From NCBI GenBank assembly GCA_902798105.1, contig CADBVG010000002.1, positions 1 through 48,966 of the forward strand: DNA of 48,966 nucleotides. The letters run 5' to 3'. A model generated the notes under the pieces. The model did not search any database. It was not told where the DNA came from and saw only the letters and a list, made by a program, of their open reading frames with translations. The stretch comes from an uncultured Eubacteriales bacterium (GTDB lineage Bacteria; Bacillota; Clostridia; Christensenellales; Aristaeellaceae). The translations under genes and the position numbers were made by a program. This document shows, in pieces, positions 16,344-25,489 of this stretch. The first letter of the stretch is position 1; each line of letters starts with the position of its first letter.

Positions 16344-17290
16344 CGGTTATTCCCCCATAGTTTCAATCGCTTCTCACCGGCAACCCGCTGCAGCTGCATC
16401 TCAAAGTCCTGCCGGTTCTTCTGAACCATCGTTTGCAGCATCAATCCCGCGAAAAAAGCGTGTACGGAGGACAGCATTGTAAACCCACATACGATCAGGG
16501 TCGGGAAATTGGGCACCAGTCCCGTCCGGAGATACTCCACCAGTACAGGAATAAAGAATACCAACGAAATCAGCGCCAATATCGTAGCGATAATCCCAAA
16601 GAAGCTCAGCGGCTTGTAATTTCTGTACAGCCGCGCGATGGTTCTGAGCACCCGCATGCCGTCGGAATAGGTGTTCAGCTTCGATTCGCTGCCGGCAGGG
16701 CGATCCCGATAGTTGATCACCACGTTTTCGACATACATGTTCTTGTCCACTGCGTGAATGCTCATTTCCGTCTCGATCTCAAATCCCTTTGAGAGCACCG
16801 GGAAGGTCTTGACAAACTCATAGCTGAAGGCGCGATAACCCGTCATGATGTCCTTGATGCCGTTCTTGAACAGTATGTTGATGCTCTTCCTGACGATCGA
16901 ATTGCCAAAGTTGTGGAAGGGGCGCTTGTTCTCCTCAAAGTAAGTTGACGAAAGCCTGTCTCCCACGACCATGTCGACGTTTTTGTTCAACACGAGCTCC
17001 GCCATCTCCCGGGCGTTCTCGGCGGGGTAGGTGTCATCGCCATCCGTCATGATATAGCACTGGGCGTCTATATCGCGAAACATCCGGCGGATGACGTTCC
17101 CCTTGCCCTGCATATACTCATTGCGAACAATCGCCCCAGCCTTCTCCGCAAGCTCCGCGGTCCTGTCGGTGGAATTGTTGTTGTACACATAGATCGCCGC
17201 TTCGGGCAGCGCTCTCTTAAAATCCCCTACCACCTTCTCCACGGTCTTTTCCTCGTTGTAGCAGGGAATCAATACCGCGATCTTATCCAT
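16340..17290 (-). CDS. GtrB/DPM1-like family 2 glycosyltransferase
   Basis: It begins IAVLIPCYNEEKTVEKVV and contains YNNNSTDRTAELA and TDGDDTYPAENA as donor and metal motifs. A C-terminal hydrophobic hairpin (FFGIIATILALISLVFFIPV and IVCGFTMLSSVHAFFAGLML) anchors it in the membrane. Such enzymes form polyprenyl-phosphate sugars. It shares ATGA with gtrA and precedes it in transcription; 36 bases separate it from the large membrane protein upstream. Together the three match the three-component layout used for adding side sugars outside the membrane. The sugar is unknown. Confidence 0.88.
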   Translation of the reverse strand: MDKIAVLIPCYNEEKTVEKVVGDFKRALPEAAIYVYNNNSTDRTAELAEKAGAIVRNEYMQGKGNVIRRMFRDIDAQCYIMTDGDDTYPAENAREMAELVLNKNVDMVVGDRLSSTYFEENKRPFHNFGNSIVRKSINILFKNGIKDIMTGYRAFSYEFVKTFPVLSKGFEIETEMSIHAVDKNMYVENVVINYRDRPAGSESKLNTYSDGMRVLRTIARLYRNYKPLSFFGIIATILALISLVFFIPVLVEYLRTGLVPNFPTLIVCGFTMLSSVHAFFAGLMLQTMVQKNRQDFEMQLQRVAGEKRLKLWGNNR

Positions 17291-17326
17291 AGCGTCTCTC
17301 TTTCTTATGTTATATAATTATTGCCA

Positions 17327-19504
17327 TCAACCATCTGATCCGTCCATGCCAGGATCTACGTCCGATTTCTCGTACAACACACGGTATACCTTGTAGTCGC
17401 CTTGTCGCGCCACTCTGTCAAAGCGAACGCTTTCAGTATTTAATTTCTGTAAATTATTCTCTGTCAAAATATAATCCACGCCCAATTTCGGCAGATCGTC
17501 CGGGTTCAGCTTCAAAACAAATTGGTCTGGCGCGATGCCATTTTCAAAGCACGTCTCTTCCCCCACCAGTTTCACACTTATGTGCGCATACCGGTTATAT
17601 ACATCCTCATACGCGCCGTCCCTGTCAATTTTTTTCCATAAATCCATGTGGGGATATACATTGGTACTATTGAGGGTCCTTGCGCCAACAACCATTATGG
17701 AATTGATTATAGGATACGAGTTTTCCACAAGCCAGCAGGCATCCTTCGATTCTTCCACAATCGGCTTTACAAGCCGTGTCACAGGATTGTCTGTGATTTC
17801 TGAAGAGCCAACCTGAACAGGGTTCACAAACAAGCCTCCGATTACAGTCACACTGGCCACACATACCCACAAGAGGTTCGCCATATACCGGTTATTCCCG
17901 ATAAAAAACGCGGCCAGGGAAACGCTGAGAGTCAACGCAAATACTATCGCCAGCATTTCCGCCGTATAATAGACTCCAAGATAAACATGCGCGGCATAGG
18001 GAACCGCCACGCTTATGATAAGGGTCAGGAGTATTCCGTAACCCCATTTCACTGAATCCCTTGCAATGGCCATTTCCCGAAACAGCAGTAACATCTGTGC
18101 CATCATCAATATTGGCAGTGCGCGTCCGGCCATTGAAAAGCGCATCAGAGAGATGTTCAGCAGTGTTTCATTAAAGCCTGCAAAGCAATAGAGTCCCAGG
18201 AATACCGATACAATAACAAGCCCTGCGGACAATGCGTCTATCTTCCGTCTGCGCAGGGAATTAAACGCGAACAGAACAAGCCCCAACGGAAAGAAGCTAA
18301 TGAAACTTGCCGCTTCACAGACATTTGAGTTCGGGATATCGCCTCTAAAGGCACTGAACAGTCCGACCGGGTAGGTGAAGAGGCTCCATATGGATATCGT
18401 ATCCATTCCAACCCTTCTGCCCGGATACACCGTATTCATGACAAGCTTGATCGTGTCTTTGGATTTAAAGAACACATATCCCAATCCCAGTGCCATCAGC
18501 ACAATCGTTTCAAGCAAAACCAGAGCGTCTTTTCCTGTCAGCCGCATGGTTTTTCTGTTCCGGATAACCGTCCATATCACAAGAGCAAGCATGACATAGG
18601 AAATGGGCACGAGCCAGGCCGGATAGAACGTCAGTATGTACGATATACCCAGCCACGCAACAATCACGCCATACCGCGCTCTCCTGCCATAATCGGACGT
18701 CTGCAGGTATTGGTTGAAAACCAGAACCGCCGAAAAGCCAAATACCAGCATCTCAACAAGCCCATTGATCGCAAACCACCATTGCACAAACGGCGCAAAC
18801 GCAATCATGAGCGAAAGCATCAGAGACAACCCGCGTTTGTTGTCCAAGATCAGCATGCCCAGGTCGAAGCTTATCAAAACCAATGCCACAAGGCGCGCCA
18901 TCCAAAAAAAGGCCAGCCCCGCCTCTGCGCCCAATAACAAGTAGCCCCAGTGGAACGGTCTGAAGATCGCGGCGATGTCCAATACCGGTTGGCCATAGAC
19001 AATAAACGCATCCAAACCAGCCCCTATGACCGGGGAAAAATAATTGAATCCCGAAGCGGCCTGCGCAAAGGCCATGGGCGTATTCAGCCCCCATTCATCG
19101 CTGCGTATCGGCCGTGACCGGCCAAAAAAAACACCATTCGAGCTTCCACCGAGGTAGTCAGCCCAAATATGGACCGACGAACCGCTCACTTTCAGCGCCA
19201 CCATGACGATAACGAATACGGCCCCGATCACATATCTCCACTTGTAGACAAAATCGGCAATACGGTTTCCGGATCTGCGGCAGATGCGTAACGTCATAAA
19301 TGAAATGACGATCAAGCCAAGAAAAGCAATCAGATGATGTCCGTTCAATACAGGCAAAACAGCCGCCAGACCATCGGCATATTCCACGACGCCCATGGAT
19401 CTCCAGACCACCAGGAACAACGTCGTATATGCCGATACAAGCAGAGCAATGAGCAGATCAAGAAGCAACCGGCTCGTCCTGCTTTGCGAGGTATTGGTTA
19501 CCAT
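17327..19504 (-). CDS. Large polytopic membrane protein, probable GT-C-type glycosyltransferase
   Basis: About 725 residues with a dozen or so hydrophobic helices in the N-terminal two thirds and a soluble, probably extracytoplasmic C-terminus of about 170 residues (from about SSEITDNPVTRL). An acidic and tryptophan-rich first loop (SSVHIWADYLGG, RSDEWGLNTPMAFAQAA) has the look of a GT-C catalytic loop. No named family is certain. Its position before a GtrB-like enzyme and GtrA suggests it is the serotype-specific transferase of a Gtr trio. The start at 19504 has a G-rich ribosome site about ten bases upstream; in-frame ATGs at 19513 and 19525 are alternatives. Confidence 0.7.
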   Translation of the reverse strand: MVTNTSQSRTSRLLLDLLIALLVSAYTTLFLVVWRSMGVVEYADGLAAVLPVLNGHHLIAFLGLIVISFMTLRICRRSGNRIADFVYKWRYVIGAVFVIVMVALKVSGSSVHIWADYLGGSSNGVFFGRSRPIRSDEWGLNTPMAFAQAASGFNYFSPVIGAGLDAFIVYGQPVLDIAAIFRPFHWGYLLLGAEAGLAFFWMARLVALVLISFDLGMLILDNKRGLSLMLSLMIAFAPFVQWWFAINGLVEMLVFGFSAVLVFNQYLQTSDYGRRARYGVIVAWLGISYILTFYPAWLVPISYVMLALVIWTVIRNRKTMRLTGKDALVLLETIVLMALGLGYVFFKSKDTIKLVMNTVYPGRRVGMDTISIWSLFTYPVGLFSAFRGDIPNSNVCEAASFISFFPLGLVLFAFNSLRRRKIDALSAGLVIVSVFLGLYCFAGFNETLLNISLMRFSMAGRALPILMMAQMLLLFREMAIARDSVKWGYGILLTLIISVAVPYAAHVYLGVYYTAEMLAIVFALTLSVSLAAFFIGNNRYMANLLWVCVASVTVIGGLFVNPVQVGSSEITDNPVTRLVKPIVEESKDACWLVENSYPIINSIMVVGARTLNSTNVYPHMDLWKKIDRDGAYEDVYNRYAHISVKLVGEETCFENGIAPDQFVLKLNPDDLPKLGVDYILTENNLQKLNTESVRFDRVARQGDYKVYRVLYEKSDVDPGMDGSDG

Positions 19505-19604
19505 CGCCTTCATTCCCCCCTTCATCCGCGTCCGACATGCACAGCAACGGATTCACGCCTTCGGAACATACCGCACAGTACGGCGGCAGTTTGACCCTTT
19601 GGGT

Positions 19605-20516
19605 TTATTGGATAGCCCTCAGATACCGCCCCACCGCGTCCTTCCAGTCCGGCAGCGGTATGAACCCGTTCTCTGTCAGCTTTTTCTTGTCCAGGCGGCT
19701 GTTGAAGGGGCGGGCGGCCTTGGACAGGCCGTATTCGGCGGTGGTCACCGGGGTGACGGTCACGTTCATGCCGGCCTGGCGGAAGATCTCTTTCGCGAAA
19801 TCGGCCCAGCTGATGTAGCCGCCCTCGTTGGTGGCGTGGTAATAGCCGTACTTTTCCGTTTCGATCATGTCCACCAGCAGGCGGGCCAGGTCGAGGGTAT
19901 AGGTGGGCGTGCCAATCTGGTCGTTGACCACCCGCAGGTTGTCGTGGGTCTGGCCCACCTTCAGCATCGTCTTGATGAAGTTGTTGCCATTCAGGCCGAA
20001 CACCCAGGCGATGCGCACGATGAAGAACTTCTCCACCAGTTTCTTCACCGCCAGCTCGCCGCCCAGCTTGCTCTCGCCGTACACGTTCAGCGGCGCGTAA
20101 TCGGGGCAGTCCGGCTGCCAGGGATCGGTGCCCTGGCCGTTGAACACGTAGTCCGTGCTGATATACATCATCTTGCAACCCAGCGCCCTGCAAACCTCGG
20201 CGATGTGGCGGGTGCCGTCCACGTTGATGGCCCGCACCCTGGGGCGGTTCGCCTCGTCCTCGGCGGCGTCCACCGCCGTCCAGGCCGCGCAGTGGATCAC
20301 CGCGTCCGGCTTCACGTCGTTCAGCACGCGGCTGACCGACGCGGCGTCGGTGATGTCCATCTGCACATAGGGCATGGCGCACACCGCACTGCCGTCCTGT
20401 ATGCCGCTGTAGGCCGGGGCGATATCGCTGCCCACGCCCGCGTGGCCCCGCTTTGCCAGCTCGTTCATCACATCGTGGCCCAGCTGGCCGCCGACGCCCG
20501 TCACAAATATCTTCAT
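19605..20516 (-). CDS. rfbD: dTDP-4-dehydrorhamnose reductase
   Basis: The last step of dTDP-L-rhamnose synthesis. The nucleotide site is KIFVTGVGGQLGHDV, the STDYVF block matches the family's MYISTDYVFNGQG motif, and the catalytic Tyr/Lys are in YGESK. The C-terminal part (GIPTYTLDLAR-like GTPTYTLDLARLL, RPFNSRLDKKKL) is also diagnostic. At 303 residues it is slightly long but complete. It follows rfbB by about 65 bases on the same strand; rfbA and rfbC are about 7 kb upstream in the same cluster. Confidence 0.95.
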   Translation of the reverse strand: MKIFVTGVGGQLGHDVMNELAKRGHAGVGSDIAPAYSGIQDGSAVCAMPYVQMDITDAASVSRVLNDVKPDAVIHCAAWTAVDAAEDEANRPRVRAINVDGTRHIAEVCRALGCKMMYISTDYVFNGQGTDPWQPDCPDYAPLNVYGESKLGGELAVKKLVEKFFIVRIAWVFGLNGNNFIKTMLKVGQTHDNLRVVNDQIGTPTYTLDLARLLVDMIETEKYGYYHATNEGGYISWADFAKEIFRQAGMNVTVTPVTTAEYGLSKAARPFNSRLDKKKLTENGFIPLPDWKDAVGRYLRAIQ

Positions 20517-20582
20517 AGCTTACCTCTTATCGTTCAATTCCAAGTTTCAAGGGACTCCCCTGCTAAGGGAGCAGGGTGAGCA

Positions 20583-21602
20583 TCACCGATTCCCGTACAT
20601 CTTCTCGTAGTAGTTCTGGTACTCGCCGCTGATGATGGTCTCCCACCACTGGCGGTTGTCCAGGTACCACTGGATGGTCTTCTTGATGCCGTCGGCAAAC
20701 TTCGTCTCCGGCAGCCAGCCCAGCTCGTTGTGGATTTTGGTAGGATCGATGGCGTAGCGCATGTCGTGGCCCTTGCGGTCGGTAACGAAGGTGATCAGGC
20801 TCTCGGGCTTGCCCAGCTCCTTGCAGATCAGCTTCACGATGTCGATGTTGCGCATCTCATTGTGGCCGCCCACGTTGTACACCTCGCCCACGGTGCCCTT
20901 GTGGATAATCAGGTCGATAGCCCGGCAGTGGTCCTCCACGTACAGCCAGTCGCGCACGTTTTTGCCTTCGCCGTACACCGGCAGCGGCTTGTCGTTCAGC
21001 GCGTTGGCGATCATCAGCGGGATCAGCTTCTCCGGGAAGTGGTAGGGGCCATAGTTGTTGGAGCAGCGGCTGATGGTCACCGGCAGGCCAAAGGTGCGGT
21101 GGTAGGCCAGCACCAGCAGGTCCGCGCCCGCCTTGCTGCTGGAATAGGGACTGGAGGTGTGGATGGGTGTCTCCTCGGTGAAGAACAGGTCGGGCCGGTC
21201 CAGGGGCAGGTCACCGTAGACCTCGTCGGTGGACACCTGGTGGTAGCGGGTGATGCCATACTTGCGGCAAGCGTCCATCAGGACGCTGGTGCCGATGATG
21301 TTGGTTTGCAGGAAGATACCCGGATCCTCGATGGAGCGGTCCACGTGGCTCTCCGCGGCGAAGTTCACCACGATGTCCGGATGTTCCTCCTCGAACAGTT
21401 TATATACGCCCTCCCGGTCGCAAATGTCCAGCTTCACGAAGCGGAAGTTGGGGTTGTCCATCACGGGGGCCAGCGTGGAGAGGTTGCCCGCGTAGGTCAG
21501 CTTGTCCAGGCAGACGATCCGGTAATCCGGATACTGCTTCAGCATGTGGAAAATGAAGTTGGAGCCAATAAAGCCGGCGCCGCCGGTGACGATGATGGTC
21601 AT
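20583..21602 (-). CDS. rfbB: dTDP-glucose 4,6-dehydratase
   Basis: It converts dTDP-glucose to dTDP-4-keto-6-deoxyglucose. IIVTGGAGFIGSNFIFHM is the NAD site, HVDRSI and STDEVYGDL are family blocks, and YSSSK contains the catalytic Tyr and Lys. SRCSNNYGPYHFPEKLIP and the C-terminal half are as expected. An AGAGGAGG site precedes the ATG. Length and motifs are normal. It is the first gene of the rfbB-rfbD pair. Confidence 0.96.
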   Translation of the reverse strand: MTIIVTGGAGFIGSNFIFHMLKQYPDYRIVCLDKLTYAGNLSTLAPVMDNPNFRFVKLDICDREGVYKLFEEEHPDIVVNFAAESHVDRSIEDPGIFLQTNIIGTSVLMDACRKYGITRYHQVSTDEVYGDLPLDRPDLFFTEETPIHTSSPYSSSKAGADLLVLAYHRTFGLPVTISRCSNNYGPYHFPEKLIPLMIANALNDKPLPVYGEGKNVRDWLYVEDHCRAIDLIIHKGTVGEVYNVGGHNEMRNIDIVKLICKELGKPESLITFVTDRKGHDMRYAIDPTKIHNELGWLPETKFADGIKKTIQWYLDNRQWWETIISGEYQNYYEKMYGNR

Positions 21603-21641
21603 GTGTATAGCCTCCTCTTATTGGAAAAATCAACTTTGTAA

Positions 21642-24557
21642 TTATAACGGATCAAACATCGGTGAATCGAGCGAGAGATTGGGGCTGAAGTACGGGTCGC
21701 CCGCTTCCAAAACGTCGCTCCACTTTTCCCTGAAATGGCCGACTTCCCGCTTGAAGCGTTCAAGCTTTTCGCCCGTTTCGTAGCCGCGGGACGCTGATTC
21801 GTAGTGGTACACCTCAACAAAGGGGGTGAATATGTTCAGGTACCCCTGCGCCCTGAGCTTCAGGCAGAAGTCAACGTCGTTGTAGGCCACCGCGAAATTC
21901 TCGTCAAGGCCACCTACCTCGTCGTATTTGCGCCTTTGTATCATCAGGCAGGCAGCTGTAACGGCTGAAAAATCCTGAGCATAGCACAAGCGGCCCATAT
22001 ATCCGATATGATCGTGATTCGCACCGTAGTAGGCATGGGCCGCAATGCGGTCGTCACCCATCTTGATCACAACGCCGGCGTGCTGAATCCTCCCATCTGG
22101 GAAATACAGCTTCGCGCCAACAGCGCCAACGTCGTCGCGCTGAGCGTACATCATCAGGTTTTCCAGCCAGTCGGGGGTGATGATCTCGGTATCGTTGTTC
22201 AGCAGTACGATGTATTCCCCGTCACATTGACGGACTGCCCAGTTGTTGATCTTCGAATAATTGAACGGGCCCGCATAGCGCAGCACGCGAATATTCCCGA
22301 GCCGTTCAAGCCGTTCATAATATTCGAATATACTATCCGTCTCACTGTTGTTTTCAACGACGACGATTTCATAATTCCGGTAGGTGGATTTTTCGACGAT
22401 GGAGCGAATGCATCGCTCCAGGTCCTCGATGTGATCCTTGTTGGGAATGACAATGCTCACCTTCGCCTGGTCCCGAAGGGGGTATATGATCCGGAAAATC
22501 GTCGGAAACGCCCGTGTGCTCTCTATAACCGTGTCCACATGCTGATAATCCCAAAGGAAATCATGCACGGCGCGCTTGGCCGCGTCCACGGCATACTGCT
22601 TGGCGCCGATGTCCTGGGATACGGACTGCGGATGCGAGCGCCACCAATACAGTACCTTGGGAATGTGAACCACCTTGTTGGCCGCATGGGTCAGCCGGAG
22701 GATGATATCGTGATCCTGGCTGCCGTCATAATCGCTCCTGAAGCCACCAACTTCCTTCAGCAGCTGTGCCGAAAAGGCTGAAAAGTGACAGATATAGTTG
22801 TTGGCCAGCAGATTGTCCGGCGCGTAATCCGGCTTGTAGTGTACCGTAATGAATTTGTTCCGATCTGGCGACGCAAAGGTCACCTCGTCTGTATAGATAT
22901 AATCAGCATCCTGTTCGCAGATTGCCTTCATCATCTCATACAATGCCGAGGGATGCAGCAGATCGTCATGGTCAAACAGCGCAATATAGTTCCCCGTCGC
23001 CATCTCGATGCAGGCGTTTGTATTCCCGGAAATGCCGAGGTTCTTTTCCAGCCTGCGATAGCGAATGCGGCTATCCTTCCTGGCAAGCGAGCGGCAGATT
23101 TTCCCAACGAACGCGTGAGCTTCATCGCTGCCATCCGCCAGGCAGAGCTCCCATTTTCCATAGGTCTGTTCCTGGACGGAATTGATCATCTCATGGAGAA
23201 AATCCTCCGGTGTATTGTAGAGCGGAACCAGTATGCTGAAGGTAATGTCCTTTGGGAAGACTTCACTACGCTGCCTGGCCATTTCCGCCTCGGACGGCCA
23301 TGCATGGGCTCTCAACGCCTTCTGCTTCGCCTCAAGATAGTTCCTGCGGTTTTTCAAAGCGTAACCGGGGCCGTGGCGCATCGTGTCCTTTGCGGTTCGG
23401 GCATACAGATACAAGGTTTCGTTATTCCTGACAAGCCGCTTCAGCCTATCCATCAGCACCCTTGCCGGCTTGGTGATACGCCAGAAGAAAGCGGTGGAAA
23501 TTGTCTGGTAGTCCAAGGTCAGCTTTTGGATCTGGGCATTCTGATTGCCGATATGGACATCCTTATCATGGATGATACCATCCTTCGCCGCGACGAGCGC
23601 CTGCATATCCCGGTTGGCCTCTTCCAGAGAGCCGATATATACATCCTTGTCACGGATGATGCCATCCTTCGCCGCGACGAGCGCCTGCATATCCCGAATG
23701 GTCTTTTCCTGCGAACCGATGTGAACATCCTTGTCGTGGATGATGTTCCTTTTAGCCGCGACATCCGCGCCCATGGCCTGCATTTCCCGCTCCATGTCCC
23801 CGATAAACCGGTTCTGCTTCCTGTAGCGTTCCGAATAAATGTATTTTCGACCCTCACCGTGGACATATTGCTGGAAATGATCATCCATCTTCCAATAGAG
23901 CGCACACTCACGTTCAGAGAAGCCGAACCAGCTGAGCATCTCCTCCAGGCTTGTCCCGTTCAGCATTTCGTGGACCTGAGTCACATACAGGTACAGCAAA
24001 ATCCTATATTTGATATAGGCAAAGGGCACGGGAAAATGACAGACCCATTCGCAATCAATGCAGTACGTGCCGGTGTCGTTTTCAACGAAATTCGTCAGCA
24101 GCGAATCGATGTTGGCAGGATTCAGTGCGGGTACTTCGCCAGGCTCCGCTTCACCAAAGATGGCTTTAAACTCGTCAGTCATCTTGAATGAAACAAAATA
24201 CCTCTCCTGTATGGACAGCACCGTCGCCAGCGCTTCATTCACCCGCGCGACAAAGCGGGCCTTGTCAAAATCCTGTGCTTCGATTCGCTCCGCCAGCGTC
24301 TGGCCCTCGATGCAGGTAAATCTCAGTTCCCCTTCCACCTTCTCAGGCGGCACGACCTTGATCGTCCGATAATAATCCTGGAGAACGATGCTGTTTTTAC
24401 AGATATTCTCCAGGTGATTTTCGGCTGCAGCCTCTGCCGCGCGTTTGCGGACAAAGACACCGTTCGCGTCCTCGCAAAACTCCGTCGTGATGCGAAAATC
24501 AGGTCTGCGCGCCGAGTTGTATTTGGCGTACAGTACCTTGCAAGTCTGATGAGCCAT
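21642..24557 (-). CDS. Kinase-like, coiled-coil repeat and double family 2 glycosyltransferase fusion protein
   Basis: A 971-residue fusion of three parts. Residues 1-245 look like an APH/choline-kinase-type fold: possible nucleotide lysine K38 (VFVRKRA), hinge-like FTCIEGQTL, catalytic-loop-like NIDSLLTN (D151, N156; the usual His is Asn) and IDCEW (D168) in place of DFG. Residues about 245-350 form a coiled coil with near-identical 28-residue repeats (HDKDVHIGSQ, RDKDVYIGSL, HDKDVHIGNQ). Two GT-A domains follow: about 438-640 (FSILVPLYNTPEDF, DHDD at 529-532) and about 698-930 (KVSIVIPNKDHIED, NNDT at 787-790). The gene starts with one shared base after the methyltransferase stop and near wzt/wzm. 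A WbdD-like terminator/ruler joined to a polymerase is the favoured reading; the kinase assignment is inference. Confidence 0.75.
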   Translation of the reverse strand: MAHQTCKVLYAKYNSARRPDFRITTEFCEDANGVFVRKRAAEAAAENHLENICKNSIVLQDYYRTIKVVPPEKVEGELRFTCIEGQTLAERIEAQDFDKARFVARVNEALATVLSIQERYFVSFKMTDEFKAIFGEAEPGEVPALNPANIDSLLTNFVENDTGTYCIDCEWVCHFPVPFAYIKYRILLYLYVTQVHEMLNGTSLEEMLSWFGFSERECALYWKMDDHFQQYVHGEGRKYIYSERYRKQNRFIGDMEREMQAMGADVAAKRNIIHDKDVHIGSQEKTIRDMQALVAAKDGIIRDKDVYIGSLEEANRDMQALVAAKDGIIHDKDVHIGNQNAQIQKLTLDYQTISTAFFWRITKPARVLMDRLKRLVRNNETLYLYARTAKDTMRHGPGYALKNRRNYLEAKQKALRAHAWPSEAEMARQRSEVFPKDITFSILVPLYNTPEDFLHEMINSVQEQTYGKWELCLADGSDEAHAFVGKICRSLARKDSRIRYRRLEKNLGISGNTNACIEMATGNYIALFDHDDLLHPSALYEMMKAICEQDADYIYTDEVTFASPDRNKFITVHYKPDYAPDNLLANNYICHFSAFSAQLLKEVGGFRSDYDGSQDHDIILRLTHAANKVVHIPKVLYWWRSHPQSVSQDIGAKQYAVDAAKRAVHDFLWDYQHVDTVIESTRAFPTIFRIIYPLRDQAKVSIVIPNKDHIEDLERCIRSIVEKSTYRNYEIVVVENNSETDSIFEYYERLERLGNIRVLRYAGPFNYSKINNWAVRQCDGEYIVLLNNDTEIITPDWLENLMMYAQRDDVGAVGAKLYFPDGRIQHAGVVIKMGDDRIAAHAYYGANHDHIGYMGRLCYAQDFSAVTAACLMIQRRKYDEVGGLDENFAVAYNDVDFCLKLRAQGYLNIFTPFVEVYHYESASRGYETGEKLERFKREVGHFREKWSDVLEAGDPYFSPNLSLDSPMFDPL
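23508..23759 (-). repeat. 84-bp in-frame tandem repeats coding for the coiled coil
   Basis: Three copies of an 84-bp unit (28 codons, four heptads) begin at residues 267, 295 and 323 of the fusion protein. On the plus strand GACGAGCGCCTGCATATCCC occurs at 23592 and again at 23676, exactly 84 bases apart, and the sequence around it is nearly identical. The third copy is more diverged. Such repeats can expand or shrink without a frameshift. Confidence 0.85.
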
Positions 24558-25489
24558 TATCGCGTGCCTCCTTCGCAGAGCACAAGGTAGGAATTGGCGA
24601 ACATTTCAAATTTACCCTCCCGGATCAACTCATTCATGACCTTTCCCTCGTCAAAGAAGGAGTAGCGTTCCCTGTCGTAATTGGGGGTGTTGCTTCCAAA
24701 GGGATACACCTTTGGAAGGTGGTATTGGGAGTATATTTCCGTGGGAAGCTTGTAATCCGGCAGTGGATAGTAGAACTCCAGGCCGGTGAAGCCCGCCTCA
24801 CGCAGCAGGGCCTCCAGGCCCTCCTTGGAGAAGGTGCGAACGCGCTCGACCCCCGGATAGCCCATGATGCCGTCCATCAGGTTGCCCGTATGGTCCTCAC
24901 GCGCTCCTGCCCAGTACTTGATGCCATACTTGTTCTCGATCGCGACGATCAGCCTGCCGCCGGGCTTCAGGTAGCTCTTCGCCTTCTTCAGCATGTCCAC
25001 GAAGGGGGATTCGCTGTTGATGTAGTAGATCGAGTACTCGAGCACGCCGATCAGCGTGACATAATCGAACTTTTCCTCAATTTGGATATCCTCGAAATTG
25101 CCGACCATGATCTCCAGGTTGTCAAAATCCCGGTTGCGCGTGGCGTTGATCGTGGACCTGCGCTTGGACAGGTCGATCGCAACCACCCGATCACACTTTT
25201 TGCAGAACAGGCCGGTGATGCCGCCGCAGCCGGCGCCGATCTCCAACAGCGATTTCCCCTCGCCAAAGTCATACCACTCCAGCAGGTTTTCGCGAATCGG
25301 AGAGAGGTGATACAGCAGCGCCCACTCGTTTTCCCGGGCCAGCACGTCCTCATAGGAATCGTTCTGACGGACGATTTGCAGCAGGGTATCCTCGATATCG
25401 CCATCGCTGTACTGGTCTGTCCCCTTGTAGTACTGATAATTCAGTGTGACCTTGCCGATGCTTTCGACGTTCTGATCGGTCATCGTCAT
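24557..25489 (-). CDS. SAM-dependent methyltransferase, possible chain-capping enzyme
   Basis: A class I methyltransferase of 310 residues. Motif I is SLLEIGAGCGGITGLFC, the acidic motif II end is VVAIDLSKRR, and YVTLIGVLEYS and LKPGGRLIVAIENKYG follow. The N-terminus has YYKGTDQYSDGDIEDTLL and a helical lead-in; the C-terminus ends with FANSYLVLCE. It overlaps wzt by four bases and shares one base with the kinase-like fusion gene. In E. coli O9a WbdD a methyltransferase and a kinase in one protein cap the polymer; here the two activities would lie in neighbouring genes. A role in methylating a sugar or a phosphate on the polymer end is inferred from the context. Confidence 0.82.
   Translation of the reverse strand: MTMTDQNVESIGKVTLNYQYYKGTDQYSDGDIEDTLLQIVRQNDSYEDVLARENEWALLYHLSPIRENLLEWYDFGEGKSLLEIGAGCGGITGLFCKKCDRVVAIDLSKRRSTINATRNRDFDNLEIMVGNFEDIQIEEKFDYVTLIGVLEYSIYYINSESPFVDMLKKAKSYLKPGGRLIVAIENKYGIKYWAGAREDHTGNLMDGIMGYPGVERVRTFSKEGLEALLREAGFTGLEFYYPLPDYKLPTEIYSQYHLPKVYPFGSNTPNYDRERYSFFDEGKVMNELIREGKFEMFANSYLVLCEGGTR

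Noticed and set aside
23508-23759. Regular 84-bp repeats as a CRISPR or minisatellite
   Set aside because: They have no spacers, stay in frame in a coding region and encode heptads.
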